Shown: positions 11,695-21,670, counted from the stretch's first letter. The stretch: 64,000 nt of DNA from Gliomastix tumulicola (GCA_001599755.1 BCHX01000001.1:744001-808000), one strand, 5' to 3'. Notes: generated by a model not told the origin, from the sequence alone. Numbers and translations: made by a program.

Positions 11695-12104
11695 GATTGT
11701 CGAGGCAACATTGAGGGTGTGAAGAGAGAGAGAGGATGGAGGTGGGAAGAGAAGCGCAGGAACCCACTTTGGAGCGACACCAAAAATGACACCAAGAAAA
11801 TGATCTCCAGATTTTCTGTCAGGCATTGAGCCGGCCGATATTATGCACGTTTCCCAATTGGGTAATTCATCAGTCTCAACATTAAGGTAAAGATAAGTAG
11901 GTACCAGAAGAGAAACAACGTCTACTACAGGTAAGTCAAGAAGACAGGGTATAGTCTAGACACACACGTCTTGGACTCTCAAATGATGTGACGCATCCAA
12001 CCAAGCCCACCACCATCTCCGGCGCCCCAGGGACAAAGGTTCGGATGGTCCCAATAGCTCAGGGCAAGTATGTGTTCGGCCGCATGTCTGGGCCATCCCA
12101 GCCG

Positions 12105-12394
12105 TTAATCGAAGACGGGCCTGGATCACACCGTTAGTAAAAAGCGTCAAAGTTCCCCCTCTAGGTAGCTTTCAAAACATACGTCTTCTTAGACTCCTGA
12201 GCGAGCGCGAGGCGGTCCTGCTTCCTCAGCTCTAACGCGTCGAGGTAGTCCTCCTTGATCTTCACGCCGATCATGCTGAGGCCGATAACCAGGAATGGCC
12301 AGAAGATGGCGAGGACGAAGAGGATGATGTGAAGGACGATGCCCGCCTTGTTCTCGCCGATCTCGGCGGTGATTGAAGGGCACGAACAATTCAT
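12105..12394 (-). CDS. Array member A: 75-residue one-TM protein
   Basis: Two exons, complement of 12183-12394 and 12105-12120. The terminal intron starts GTATGT and ends ATCCAG with a perfect TACTAAC branch site near 12134, so the last exon is only 16 nt and the protein ends SKKTPVFD rather than reading on to the TAG at 12161. The N-terminus MNCSCPSITAEIGENKAG is Cys-bearing. One hydrophobic helix (residues 19-43, ILFVLAIFWPFLVIGLSMIG) is followed by a charged tail KIKEDYLDALELRKQDR. The family is unknown to me. It is the first of eight small membrane-protein loci up to 20.6 kb, but lacks the DVELG-type ending of the others, so its membership rests on size, topology and position. Confidence 0.6.
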
Positions 12395-13055
12395 CTTGGG
12401 CGAGCTGGTTGAAGAAGGTTGAAGGTTGATGGTCTCGGTAGAAGTGAAAGTGGAAGTGGAAGTGGAAGGGCAACGGTGACGGTGACGGTGCTGTTTGTGC
12501 AATGTGCTGATGTTCAGGGGAAAAGGTGTGTTGCTGGAGCGAAAAAGGGGGCTCGCCAATCCCTCTTGTTTTTCTTTTTCACTCCTGCCCCAAATATAGA
12601 TGGCGAGGTACGGTACTCCATCCAGGGAGGTTGGATGGCTGAGATACATGGCGGACTGTCGGAATACCCGAAGCTGGCACCCTTTGGCTGCAGAACTTGA
12701 TGTCTTTTACGATATGGCATACCTGAGCTCCCGCGCCATGTCCAAGCCAAGCCCATAAAATGGTGCTTGCCGGCCATTCATGTGCATTGGAAATGTTGGC
12801 TGGGGATGCCACTGTCGCCTCCAATGTGGTGGCGTTTCAACGCATCAGTCGCTGGGCCACGTGTATTTCCAGGTGGTTAGGGCCAGCCACGATGGATTTT
12901 CACAGCCTCCGGAGGCAGTCGCATCCCAGTTCATGGAAGGACCGTGATGGCGTGCAAGTCTTGCTGGCAGTCTTATCTGCAGCAAATCGCTCCTTCCCTT
13001 CGCCACTATATCTTCTCGATGACTTGGGGGGACAGATCCTTCAGGAACCAGCAAC

Positions 13056-13779
13056 ATGGAATCACTCGCGAAGCCGCGGCGACGAACATTGCGCATGCTC
13101 CGTCTGCGGCGCTCTTCTTACGACCAAGGTCGTAACGTACCAACAGGCGCAAAAGAAGCCAGCCCAGCCGCAGAAGGCCCTTCCACTTCAGACACCGCCT
13201 GCCAACCCGCCTTCTCAAACCCGCCACAGCCCGAGATAGCCGCGCTTCCGTGCCCAGAGGCTGGTAGCATCCGTGGCCTTCAACTCATTGGCTACATAAT
13301 CTCATTGCTCATCGTCATCCTCGGCCCTCTCATTATTCTCGGCGTGCTAGGAGGCGCCGTCCTCGTACAAAAGATTAATGCAGAGGAGGAGGAGGAGGAG
13401 GAGGAGGAGGCGGAGGAGGCGGCCTATACAGAAAACACAGAGAAGCACGACCCGAAAGCTAGCCGAAGATCTGTTTGCGCGACAACGATGCGCCAGAGAG
13501 CTGAACGCATGAAAGGAGCGGTACAGGCGGGAGATCTCTTCCTCCAACAGGTGACCCAGAGGATTGCCGAGAACCTGAGGAAGAGAAGCGAGGATGAGAA
13601 CGAGTGGAAAGAGGTGAGTGTCTGCCATGCCACGCGGTCGACTAAAGACTTGATTTATTGGACCGCTTAGACTGTACAAGAAATCATGTGAGGTCCCAGA
13701 AACTAACACTCCACACACACAGGGATCTGACGAGGATGACTCCGGCCACTCATCTTGGGAAATGTGCGAAAGCTTCTGA
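13056..13779 (+). CDS. Array member B: 204-residue one-TM protein
   Basis: The only plus-strand member. Exons 13056-13613 and 13723-13779; the intron begins GTGAGT and ends CACACACAG, phase 0. Residues 1-20 are very basic (RRRTLRMLRLRR), residues 21-74 Ser/Pro-rich, residues 75-104 a long hydrophobic helix (IISLLIVILGPLIILGVLGG), then an acidic poly-Glu run (GAG repeats) and a charged helical tail. After splicing the C-terminus reads GSDEDDSGHSSWEMCESF. The basic start before a single anchor suggests a type II or tail-facing membrane protein. Family unknown. An alternative is to read through the intron to a stop at 13670, but the donor and acceptor are good. Confidence 0.6.
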
Positions 13780-14443
13780 CCGTCTTTGGGCACCAGTCGC
13801 CTTTGGCCGGCCGGTGAGCGAGGGCCATGTTGAATTTGATCCCGCGGCAGTATCCAGGTACATGGACGTTACTCCGCATTTTCAAATATCCAGTCATACT
13901 AAGCATACATTTATCTACAAGTAGGGGAGCAAGTCTGGGCACTAATATCTCAGAATGTAATCGACTTACAAATGACACGATCTATTCTGTGAGAGTACCT
14001 GACTAAGCTTCACAAGTATGGGATATTGATTTCTAATATAATAAGAGCTGTTGAACCTTGGTTAAGAGCCGTTGTGGTGAGAGTCATGTCTTTGGTCCAC
14101 CGCGCGGTGCCCCTGATAATACATGGACGGAGGACCATGCTTCGCTTGGAGATTGAGTTGGGCACAAATGAAATTTGGTTACGGAGGCTAAGGTTGTCAA
14201 GGAAGCTATTTCTACCATAAAAAGGGCTTCATTGAGCAGTGATAAAGTCATCATTAAACGTTATGAATATCAGAACACTATATTCCATCCACGCGAGGAA
14301 CCCTCCTCCAATTCTCTGATTTTCACCTTAGATGTGGCCCTCATATACAACAAAAAATCTTTTACACAAGGAACCGCGATGAACCTTGGCAGCTACCTTA
14401 TCTTCTCGTGCGGTCGAATCATGGCACCTCCGCATCCACAAAG
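13780..14443. other. Intergenic region in the membrane-protein array
   Basis: 660 bp of AT-richer sequence between members B and C with no plausible coding exon; only short ORFs without hydrophobic segments. Confidence 0.45.
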
Positions 14444-14959
14444 CTAAGCGAACTGCCGACCTCCATGTTGCCCTAGCTCGATGTCACCCTGGCGCCTGCT
14501 CTCCAGTCTCTTGTCGAGCTCCTTGTCGAGCAAGTGAAACATGGTGCACCAAGTGATTCCGAATATCATGGCGGTTGCTACAAGAGCTACGCTGATCAGC
14601 CCGAGATTGTCGCCACAGAGGTGTCTGGCAGAGGCGGCGAAGCCAGAAATGTCATCGTCAGCCCTGGGCTCGGTCATGGTGACGCCGGCGATGATAAGCC
14701 CGAGCAGGGCTCCCATAAACAGGAAACCGGAGGCCATCACCCACGCCATACCACGCCTCAGGGCTCTTGTAAATTCATCATCGTCGGGATCGGCTCTGAG
14801 CGGAGAGCTACGGGTGCAATATCTGCTTGCCTTCTTGGCCGCATTTGGAGTCGGGGTCGGGGTCGGGGTCGGGGTCGACAGGTTGACGTCGACGAATTGT
14901 TCGTATTTGGGTGGACAGGTGGTGGTGTACTCCGGAGAGTGGTGGTGAGACTTGGACAT
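14444..14959 (-). CDS. Array member C: 171-residue two-TM protein with DIELG ending
   Basis: Intronless, ATG to TAG. The N-tail (1-70) is Pro-rich with a TP repeat (residues 29-38) encoded by GGGTC-type tandem repeats near 14852-14878. Two TM helices at about 72-95 (WVMASGFLFMGALLGLIIAG) and 118-141 enclose a short acidic loop (EPRADDDISGF). The C-tail is charged (DKELDKRLESRRQGD) and ends DIELGQHGGRQFA. The D-I-E-L-G motif matches the C-terminal motif of members E, F and G. A strong TATA-like element lies about 140 bp upstream at 15095-15103. Family unknown. Confidence 0.7.
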   Translation of the reverse strand: MSKSHHHSPEYTTTCPPKYEQFVDVNLSTPTPTPTPTPNAAKKASRYCTRSSPLRADPDDDEFTRALRRGMAWVMASGFLFMGALLGLIIAGVTMTEPRADDDISGFAASARHLCGDNLGLISVALVATAMIFGITWCTMFHLLDKELDKRLESRRQGDIELGQHGGRQFA

Positions 14960-15520
14960 GTTGACGGCGGCGAGAGGAAGATACTGTCTAACGCACTAGG
15001 TGGTCTCTCAAGAAAGAAAAGAAAGATTGGTAGCGGAACACTGGTTGAAAGGTTATGGGAGGGGGGACGGATCGAGCATGACCCCCTCTTCCCTCTTATA
15101 TACCTTGCAATTGAGATCAGGAACCGTTACGAAGACGTCTGCTGGGGGCCTGGGAACTTATTTCTTCTCAAAAGTTTAAGGTTTTTTACTACATAAATAA
15201 AAGCCTAAGGTAGATCACGACAGGATTTACTAAATAAACGAGTGGCTGGATCACAACAGCTTTCATAGAGTACCGTCCGGCCGCCACAATTCCTCCTAGC
15301 CTTGGGTGAGAGATATCCCGCGCCTTGGATCTGTGTGCCCCAAGAAACGGCCGCAAACAAGCTCACCGCGGGCAGCCACACTCTCGAGTTGTCCCTGAAT
15401 CCATTGTCGGTTGAGAGTCCACAGCTCGAAATGTGATCAGCAGGACATGGTGCACATACATACCCAGCTCAACATGTCTCGGCGCCCTTTCCCAGTACCA
15501 TAAGACGCATTGAACGATAT

Positions 15521-15957
15521 TCAAGAGTCTCTCTCAGCTATCGACGTCCTCCCTCCCCAAGCTTGCCCTAAGCACACGCCACCAAGTGCGCCAATCACAA
15601 CAGAGGTCCATACTACGGCCAAAATGCCAATCCAGCCACCTGCACTATTTTCCAACCCAACCCCCGTCTCCATATGAGGGCCAGACACTTTTATCTCACG
15701 GGGTATCGCCATAGCACCATAGAGCCCTGCTGCACTTCCGCAGAGGAGGAGTAAGTAAGCCCTATGAAGAATGTGCAACACGACCCCAATGTGGTCATTT
15801 GCTCGGTATTGCTGCCGTCGTTGCTTTTGTTCTTGTGTCTTTCTACGTCGTTGCGGACGTAGTGGCGGCTGTTGTTCGGTACGGGTGCAGGCTGTTCAGG
15901 CGTGTACACGGGTGGAGGAAGGGACAATACCTGGGAAGGAATGTTGGGATCGGCGAT
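15521..15957 (-). pseudogene. Array member D: two-TM locus with lost start and frame break
   Basis: The minus strand from 15957 reads ATC-GCC-GAT-CCC in a start-like context (an ATG would give MADPNIPSQVLSLPPPVY, a Pro-rich N-tail like the neighbours), but the codon is ATC and no ATG precedes it in frame before a stop. This frame runs to a stop at 15691. The two hydrophobic helices (YLLLLCGSAAGLYGAMAI and WIGILAVVWTSVVIGALGG) lie in a different frame (stop at 15521) that also has no upstream ATG. Start loss plus frame shift indicates a pseudogene. An unrecognised upstream exon or a sequence error are the alternatives. It has no DVELG ending. Confidence 0.5.
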
Positions 15958-16355
15958 GGTCTGCTTCGGTAGGTAGCTGATTTGGTCTCAGTTGCGCAAG
16001 CTGTGTATATGGCGAGAAGGTTGAGGGAAGCAAGAGAGAGAGGATATTCGGATACCGATGTGGCCTTGTCTTCATATACATACATATATTGTAGGTGATT
16101 TCTCGCAAGACGCGTTTGTTGAACAATTAACTGTTGAGATACTAGAGACAGCGCTGTTATGGTTCGTGGAGAACAAGAGGCTGGCCGAGCAGTGGCTTGG
16201 TCACAAGTGGCGAAAGGGTCATGATGCTCATAGAAGGGTTGTCAGTTGTGATTATTAAAGGGCTGTGCGCTTTTTCATTATTCTCTACCCAGAACCTGTG
16301 CTCCATAGACTGTACTCTACAATAAGAAAAAAAAGAGAAAAGACTCTTGGTCGAC

Positions 16356-17102
16356 CTAAAGTAGACTGCTTCGGAGCTCACCCATCTCGATATCCTGGTT
16401 CTTTTGCCCCCTGTGGAAGTCCTTCCATGAAACCACTACTGCATAAAACACAATGAGACCGGCCAGCATCAGAGCGAGACCAATCGCCAACACCATCAAG
16501 GCAAGGATATTCGAATCGCTGAATTCACGCGCAGCGCTTTCAACTCCCATTGCGTAGCTGTAGACAAGATTCACCAGGAGGAGGCCCAGGAGCAGCGATA
16601 TCAGGCCCCCCAGAATCCCAATAGCATAAACCGCGGTCAAGACAAGTTTGATCATAGTCCAGGGTGACCGCGCGACGGGAGCCGGGCGGTGGCGGTGGGA
16701 CGTGGCCACGGGCTTGTACTTGTGGGAGGGCTGATATCCATAAATTCCAAAGGAAAGCACCATGAGGGGAATCAAGACGAGAAAAATACCCGCTAGGCCT
16801 GCCAGTACCGCGTCAGAATTGGAGTGGTCGAGATCAGCCACGGCGCTTTCGTCGCCAATTGCATATCTGAAGACAAGATATACAAAATTGAGGCCCGTAA
16901 ACAAGCTTACAAGGCACCCCGTAACGACGAGCACAATAAAGAGGCATATACCAATCTTGTTGAAGTTCCAGCTCGCCCGGGCGACAGGGGCACGGGCGTG
17001 GCCGTCGTGGATAGGCGAGGACCGGGATGTGGCGACAGGCTCGTACCCGTGAGAGTGCGATCCTCCGCTCGAAAAGCTGCCAGCGGTAGCCGAGGAAGCC
17101 AT
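16356..17102 (-). CDS. Array member E: internally duplicated four-TM protein with DIEMG ending
   Basis: Intronless 248-residue frame. Residues 20-122 and 129-225 are copies of one another: each starts with a PVATS block, then APVAR plus Trp, a helix, the block G-L-(I/V)-S-L-x2-G-L, then YA-x-G-(D/V)-ESA, a Ser-Asn pair and a second helix. Each copy is therefore a complete two-TM unit like members C, F and G. The C-tail reads WKDFHRGQKNQDIEMG followed by ELRSSLL. The bases after DIEMG form a GTGAGC donor-like site, so a terminal intron is possible; one acceptor option would end the protein DIEMGSG. A TATA box (ATATAAAGGC) lies about 120 bp upstream. Function unknown. Confidence 0.75.
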   Translation of the reverse strand: MASSATAGSFSSGGSHSHGYEPVATSRSSPIHDGHARAPVARASWNFNKIGICLFIVLVVTGCLVSLFTGLNFVYLVFRYAIGDESAVADLDHSNSDAVLAGLAGIFLVLIPLMVLSFGIYGYQPSHKYKPVATSHRHRPAPVARSPWTMIKLVLTAVYAIGILGGLISLLLGLLLVNLVYSYAMGVESAAREFSDSNILALMVLAIGLALMLAGLIVFYAVVVSWKDFHRGQKNQDIEMGELRSSLL

Positions 17103-17217
17103 ATTTCTGGGGTTTTCTGTTTTCGTTGGTAAGTGGTTGGTAATTTGTGTGCAATCGCAGTGCTGTAGATGACTGGATGAATGAAGCTCAGTAGTAGTTG
17201 AGTTGAAATAATTGCCG

Positions 17218-17230
17218 CCTTTATATAGAG
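17218..17230 (-). promoter_or_regulatory. TATA box of array member E
   Basis: Sense strand reads CTATATAAAGGCGGC about 120 bp before the ATG at 17102. The stretch ATATAAAGGC(G/A)GC recurs at the same distance upstream of member G (19543-19557). Confidence 0.5.
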
Positions 17231-17683
17231 AAGGAACTGGCTACGGTTCCATAGCCATGCCGTGTTGTATGGATAATTAACAGCCTGGTGTCAAAGCACC
17301 AGTACAGCTTTTATCGCCCCTGTTCTGTCGGAACCAGTTCGTGCTCTGCAGAATAACTTGGATAGTGCCTCCAAACAGGGGAACTCTCAAGCTCGAGAGA
17401 TGAACAGATCAAAATAAAAGCGAGACGGCAAGACGGCATTCTACAATTTTCTATTCCATGCATACTTAGACATATAGAGGTCGGAGACGTACACCAAAAT
17501 CCAAAGAAGAAACGAACTCACATTTGAATATTGTTTCTCTATGTCATTTGATGATAAAAAAATGCGATATCTCCAGTAACGAAGTCTCAAGCTTATTCTT
17601 AAACATGCTGTAGCCAAATGCGGAAATCTCGCCATACATAGACCTCCCTCAGTCGTTGCGCAATTGATTAATTGTTGGCAAGG

Positions 17684-18246
17684 CTACCGTAAGCCTGCGG
17701 AATTATTGTTAGCCAGACATCTAGGACAAAGGGGCCACTGCCGTATTACTCACCCATCTCAACGTCCTTCTTGCCCCCCTCGGTCTTCCGGTATCGACCT
17801 ATTAGAGCCACGGTCGCCGCATGGAGTGGCATGAAGACGAAGTTGGCGACGAGGCAAAGGAATCCAAAGACGACGGCAGTAACAACGATCACGACCGGAA
17901 CCAGAACGCAGAAGCAGAGCATGACCCCCGCTGAAGCCACGAACGTGGCCTTTGCAGATTTGTCTTCCGGGGCACTGGGGAAGACCTCGTAGACGCCATG
18001 TGTACAATAGAGACCTAGGAGGAGGCCAACTATCGACATGTACCCCACGAGGAACAGGATCAGGCATACGTAAGTAGGCTTCTGGGGGCCGCTGATCTTG
18101 CCATTATTTCTCCCTCTCGTGTCGCCACTCTGACAAGGCGCGGCTCTGTGGACCCTCCAGGGCGTAGCGGTGTCGTGCTGTTGAGGTTCGTAGGTAGGCA
18201 GTATCGAGGAAGAGGGGTGTTCGAGACTAGAAACGGAGGACGACAT
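17684..18246 (-). CDS. Array member F: 167-residue two/three-TM protein with DVEMG ending
   Basis: Two exons, complement of 17754-18246 and 17684-17694. The intron runs GTGAGT to CCGCAG, 59 nt, with a GCTAAC branch site 15 nt before the acceptor, phase 1. The final exon is 11 nt and the protein ends KKDVEMGLR. Without splicing it would end DVEMGE at a TAA that overlaps the donor. The N-tail (1-55) is Ser-rich and polar. TM1 is about 58-81 (CLILFLVGYMSIVGLLLGLY), the loop is acidic (FPSAPEDKSAK), and a long hydrophobic stretch at 102-145 could hold one or two helices. The C-tail is basic. Family unknown; a clear relative of G and E by layout and ending. Confidence 0.7.
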
Positions 18247-18802
18247 GGTGGCAAGAGATCCTTGGTTACCAGTGCTTCGTCTATCGGATGTGTCGAGTGT
18301 GGTTATTCGATGTTGTTAAATGATATAAAGGAAATCGAGATACATGGTGGGAAAGAATTAAGTTATTGTCTGGCTCTCGAGGCCGAGGTGTCCTATTAAA
18401 AGGGAGAGTTGATCGAGCGGGTGTGTGGCCGTCAGTGGCTGAGTGGTCGGTCGTTGCTGTTTATGAGCCAACCTCCCGAGGTACGTAGCTCCACACTTGA
18501 AGGTATCCCGTGACTTATAGTTTACGCCACCTTTGAGGCAGTTTCCCAACTGTTTATTTGTTTATTTATGTCATGTCTGTTTCTGCTGGCTGATAGAGGA
18601 GGCAGAATTTGTCCAGAGGTTGGGGCCACGTCTACCGCATTCACACAAGGCTCGGTCACCAAGATAGCAAAGAGAGAAGAAGCTGCAGCATGTGTGTTTG
18701 CTTAAGCTAACAAAAGTTTTATTACTTGAGCGAGTATCTAGTTCGAAATAAGAAACCCTTGAGGGCGGATTAGCCGCCGTTCGCCAGGGGGGCTTTCGCC
18801 CT

Positions 18803-19429
18803 TCAGTAGCGGGAAGGAATGCGGGGAGGAACAGGTCCTGGACTGATGTTAGAAACCAAAGAAATATTGGTACGCTAGATCTGCTGCTACTACTACTTAC
18901 CAAGTTCCACATCCACCGGCTTTTGAGAACGGTGGTAGCTAGATCTGGCGCAACTGAACCAGCGGGTGACGAATGACACGGTAACAACCGTAGCAAGGAA
19001 CCACCCAATAGCAGCAAGGAAACAGAGGACGTAGCGCAGCGTGTCCGAGGTCTCGCCAGAGGAGTCATTGTACCAATGCACCTTGTTCTGATCCTCGAAT
19101 CGATCCATGCCAAAGGCAGCGAGGGCCGCAAGCCCGGCGAGGAGGGCGAGACCGAAAATGACGATTGCCACAAGGTACATGATGTAGAAGAACTCGCTCC
19201 AGGAGAACTTCTTTCCCGTTGGGATCGTAGCGGGTCGTCCTCCTCGGGTCCCAAATGCCGCGGTACCGAGAGAAGGAGGAGCAGGGGCGGCAAAGGAAGA
19301 GGCTGGAGGAGCGTGACGAGCAGGAGGGATGGCAGAAGCCGAAGGAGTGGGAGGAGAAAGGGGGCTTCTTTCTGGGAGCTTGCCCTGTCGAGACGAGGAG
19401 GCGACTGCCATCGGGTATGCAGAAGTCAT
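18803..19429 (-). CDS. Array member G: 187-residue two-TM protein with DVELG ending
   Basis: Exon 1 is complement 18901-19429; the proposed exon 2 is complement 18803-18837, using donor GTAAGT, branch TCTAAC and acceptor GTCCAG, which gives the ending DVELGPVPPRIPSRY. If unspliced, the protein ends DVELGK at a TAG that overlaps the donor. The N-tail (1-75) is Pro/Ala/Ser-rich. TM1 is about 82-106 (YIMYLVAIVIFGLALLAGLA), the loop (DRFEDQNKVHWYNDSSGE) is acidic with one N-glycosylation sequon, TM2 is about 132-155, and the tail is basic. A TATA box lies 120 bp upstream. Family unknown. Confidence 0.7.
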
Positions 19430-19542
19430 GGAAGCGTTCGGTGTAGGTGTAAAAAGAGTTATGCGTAGATTGCTAGTTCTGGTCGAAAACTGCCAGAGAA
19501 GAAGAGAGGAGAGGGGTGAAATTCAGGACGGTCGACGGCGAC

Positions 19543-19557
19543 GCTGCCTTTATATTG
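19543..19557 (-). promoter_or_regulatory. TATA box of array member G
   Basis: Sense strand AGCAATATAAAGGCAGC about 120 bp before the ATG at 19429, matching the element before member E over 12-13 positions. Confidence 0.5.
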
Positions 19558-19868
19558 CTCTAGAATATTACGCCTCCCTCCCAGCCACCCAAGTAACCCA
19601 TAATTCCTCCCTGCCATTTGTATTTCCAGGACAGCAATGTCTGCCACCTTTGCCACCCGTGGAAAAATGAGACGGGAGGCAAGCGAGGAGTGGTAGGCAT
19701 TTCCAGAACCGGCCGGGGGCAGTTTTAAGGTCGTCCAGCCAGGATGCTTGAGTCGTTCACGCCGAAGAAGTCTGCGCAGCTCGAGCTCTCATTTTCGAGT
19801 TTTGATGTCTTCAGTTTGTCAGCCAGCACGGACAATAGTGAATGAAAATTTGGCTTGTCTAATTCCAC

Positions 19869-20588
19869 TTACTTTACCCATGCCTTTCTTAGGCGCCGGG
19901 TGCATGACGCACAGAAGAAGATCATGAGGCTAAGGCCTGTGATGCAACCTCCGACATACATCATATGCACGCACACGTTGGTGAAGACAGTGCCGTCTGT
20001 ATCCGAGGGAGCGAATACGGCGGCGGCCACGAGGATAACTAGTACAATGATGGTGAAGGCCAAAGAGAGATACAGAGGGACCGTCAAGCCGACGATAATC
20101 GAATCGAGTGGAGGGTTCCAATCCGAAAGCTCCGCGGAACCAGGTCGGTTGGAGAGCCCACGCACCGGGGTCATGATCACTTTGAGAAAAGGGGAGTGGT
20201 TGTCGGCAGTAGTCGTCTGGGCCCGTGGGCAAGTTGAGTTAGTAGCAGGAAGGACCAAGGTTGCAGAGTCTCTGAAACCTCGGTCAAGTGATTTCAGACA
20301 TCGTCAAATCATCTGCCTATCGTATCGGCACCCTGTTGGACTCGCAAAACCTGGGGAGACCCCATTACCCTCTCGCTTCAGTGTTGGGGTCCCCAACGGT
20401 GTCGGGTCGGGGAAAGTCATGGTTCTACTGGGGATCCACGATTTCCACTCAACAACATCAACATCATAACGTACTTTAACCTTATGAATCTGATTCCCCT
20501 CAATGGAGATGGCATGTGCTATGGTGAAACGGAGTGTTACGGCTTGACCTTCAGGTCGTTGTAAAGGACGACGCTGGGTGAGGTTCAT
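19869..20588 (-). CDS. Array member H: two-TM protein, probably spliced
   Basis: The core frame holds two helices (IIVGLTVPLYLSLAFTIIVL and a second around YVGGCITGLSLMIFFCA) separated by a short acidic loop (APSDTDGTVF). The frame has no ATG upstream of 20174, but a textbook acceptor (TACTAAC branch, then GGGCCCAG) sits at 20217. An ATG exon, complement 20475-20588, ends at a GTACGT donor in matching phase, giving 153 residues. A shorter model starts at the ATG at 20174 (101 residues). At the 3' end TGG-GTA-AAG-TAA again overlaps a GTAAGT donor, so a further terminal exon is possible. No DVELG motif is visible in the unspliced form. It is the last and least certain array member. Confidence 0.45.
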
Positions 20589-21340
20589 ATTGCTCCTCCC
20601 CGCGTTGCAAAGCGGTCAGTTTGGCGGCTTGGTCGTGACTAATTGGCCAGTCTCTGTTTGCATCGAGAAGCAGCTCGACCGACTCTCGGTACGCTAAGAG
20701 ACCTCGAATACGGAGTGGATAGAGAGGCCTGACTACGATCTGTATCTTAAGGCCGCCCGCTCCTTTCTGCCCGAGCCTTGCTTCTGGACGGAATATCTGC
20801 TGTGGGCGTACACCTGGCCACTCCGTAGATGATAGTATCATCTACCAAGGCTCTCTTCGGCATACGAGGGCTGTGGCTCCCTTTTCTTCTACACCGCGCT
20901 ACTCTCTCAAGAGAGCGACTTCTGAGTCGCGAAGGAGAAGGGCCTGCTCCCCGCCCGAGTCAGCCTGACAAGACCGCAGGAACGCTAGTGAACAGCCCGT
21001 ACAAATCTAGAAACGGCCTCTCCTGATGCAAAGTGCGCCTTACGGTGCCGGAGCTAGATTGTAGAGGCCAGACAACCAGGGTCCCCCGAGACCTTTTTTT
21101 GCCTTCATCCTTTGAAAACCCCAATTCGGTTCATATCACGAAGATCTGCAGCGGTGTAACAAGTAAGAAGGCTTGCTGTTGGAATCCATGCACACGTGGG
21201 GTAGAAACACGCGGCACATGCGTATCTGTGCCGTGTATTTTCTCCACGATGGCGATGTGCCGTGGAGAGCACCCATGCTAGTGTAGCGCCTTGTCCCGAG
21301 GACCCGTTACTTAGTTATGTTTCGACCAATGATTTTTACC

Positions 21341-21481
21341 ACGGTACGAACAGGCCAATCGTCCAAATATCATGTCCCAGCTCAACTAGGAAACCTCTAG
21401 CCTTGGGCCGTAATACTGTACGAACAAACCAATAGTACAAGTCTTATGCTACCAGCTCAGCCAAGGAAAACCCTGCCCTCG
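21341..21481 (+). repeat. Two diverged 65-bp direct repeats
   Basis: Copy 1 at 21341-21405 and copy 2 at 21415-21481 share GTACGAACA, CCAAT, then CCAGCTCA followed by AAGGAAA or TAGGAAA and a CCT-rich end. They sit 0.3-0.45 kb upstream of the secreted-protein gene and could be a duplicated promoter segment or the remains of a repeat. Confidence 0.55.
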
Positions 21482-21658
21482 AAGCCTTGTCCGCTGCGCT
21501 GCGCCGCTTAGTAAATCCTCCTCATTTCCAGTGTCTGCAAAGCTCCCTACTAGTCACAGAGCTTCGGCCTGCCGTGTTTGCCGTGCAAGACGTGCCTGTG
21601 TAGAGTTGTACGTACCCATTAAGCGCCGTGCTGCTCTGATCTACCATGGCAGCAACAA

Positions 21659-21670
21659 GTATATAAAGCC
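21659..21670 (+). promoter_or_regulatory. TATA box of the secreted protein gene
   Basis: GTATATAAAGCC lies 135 bp upstream of the ATG at 21796, with a long pyrimidine-rich leader between, the usual layout of a strongly expressed or inducible fungal gene. Confidence 0.5.

Noticed and set aside
17746..17760. C-terminus DVEMGE ending at the first stop of member F
   Set aside because: The stop overlaps a GTGAGT donor and a complete 59-nt intron with branch site follows, so the spliced ending DVEMGLR is preferred.
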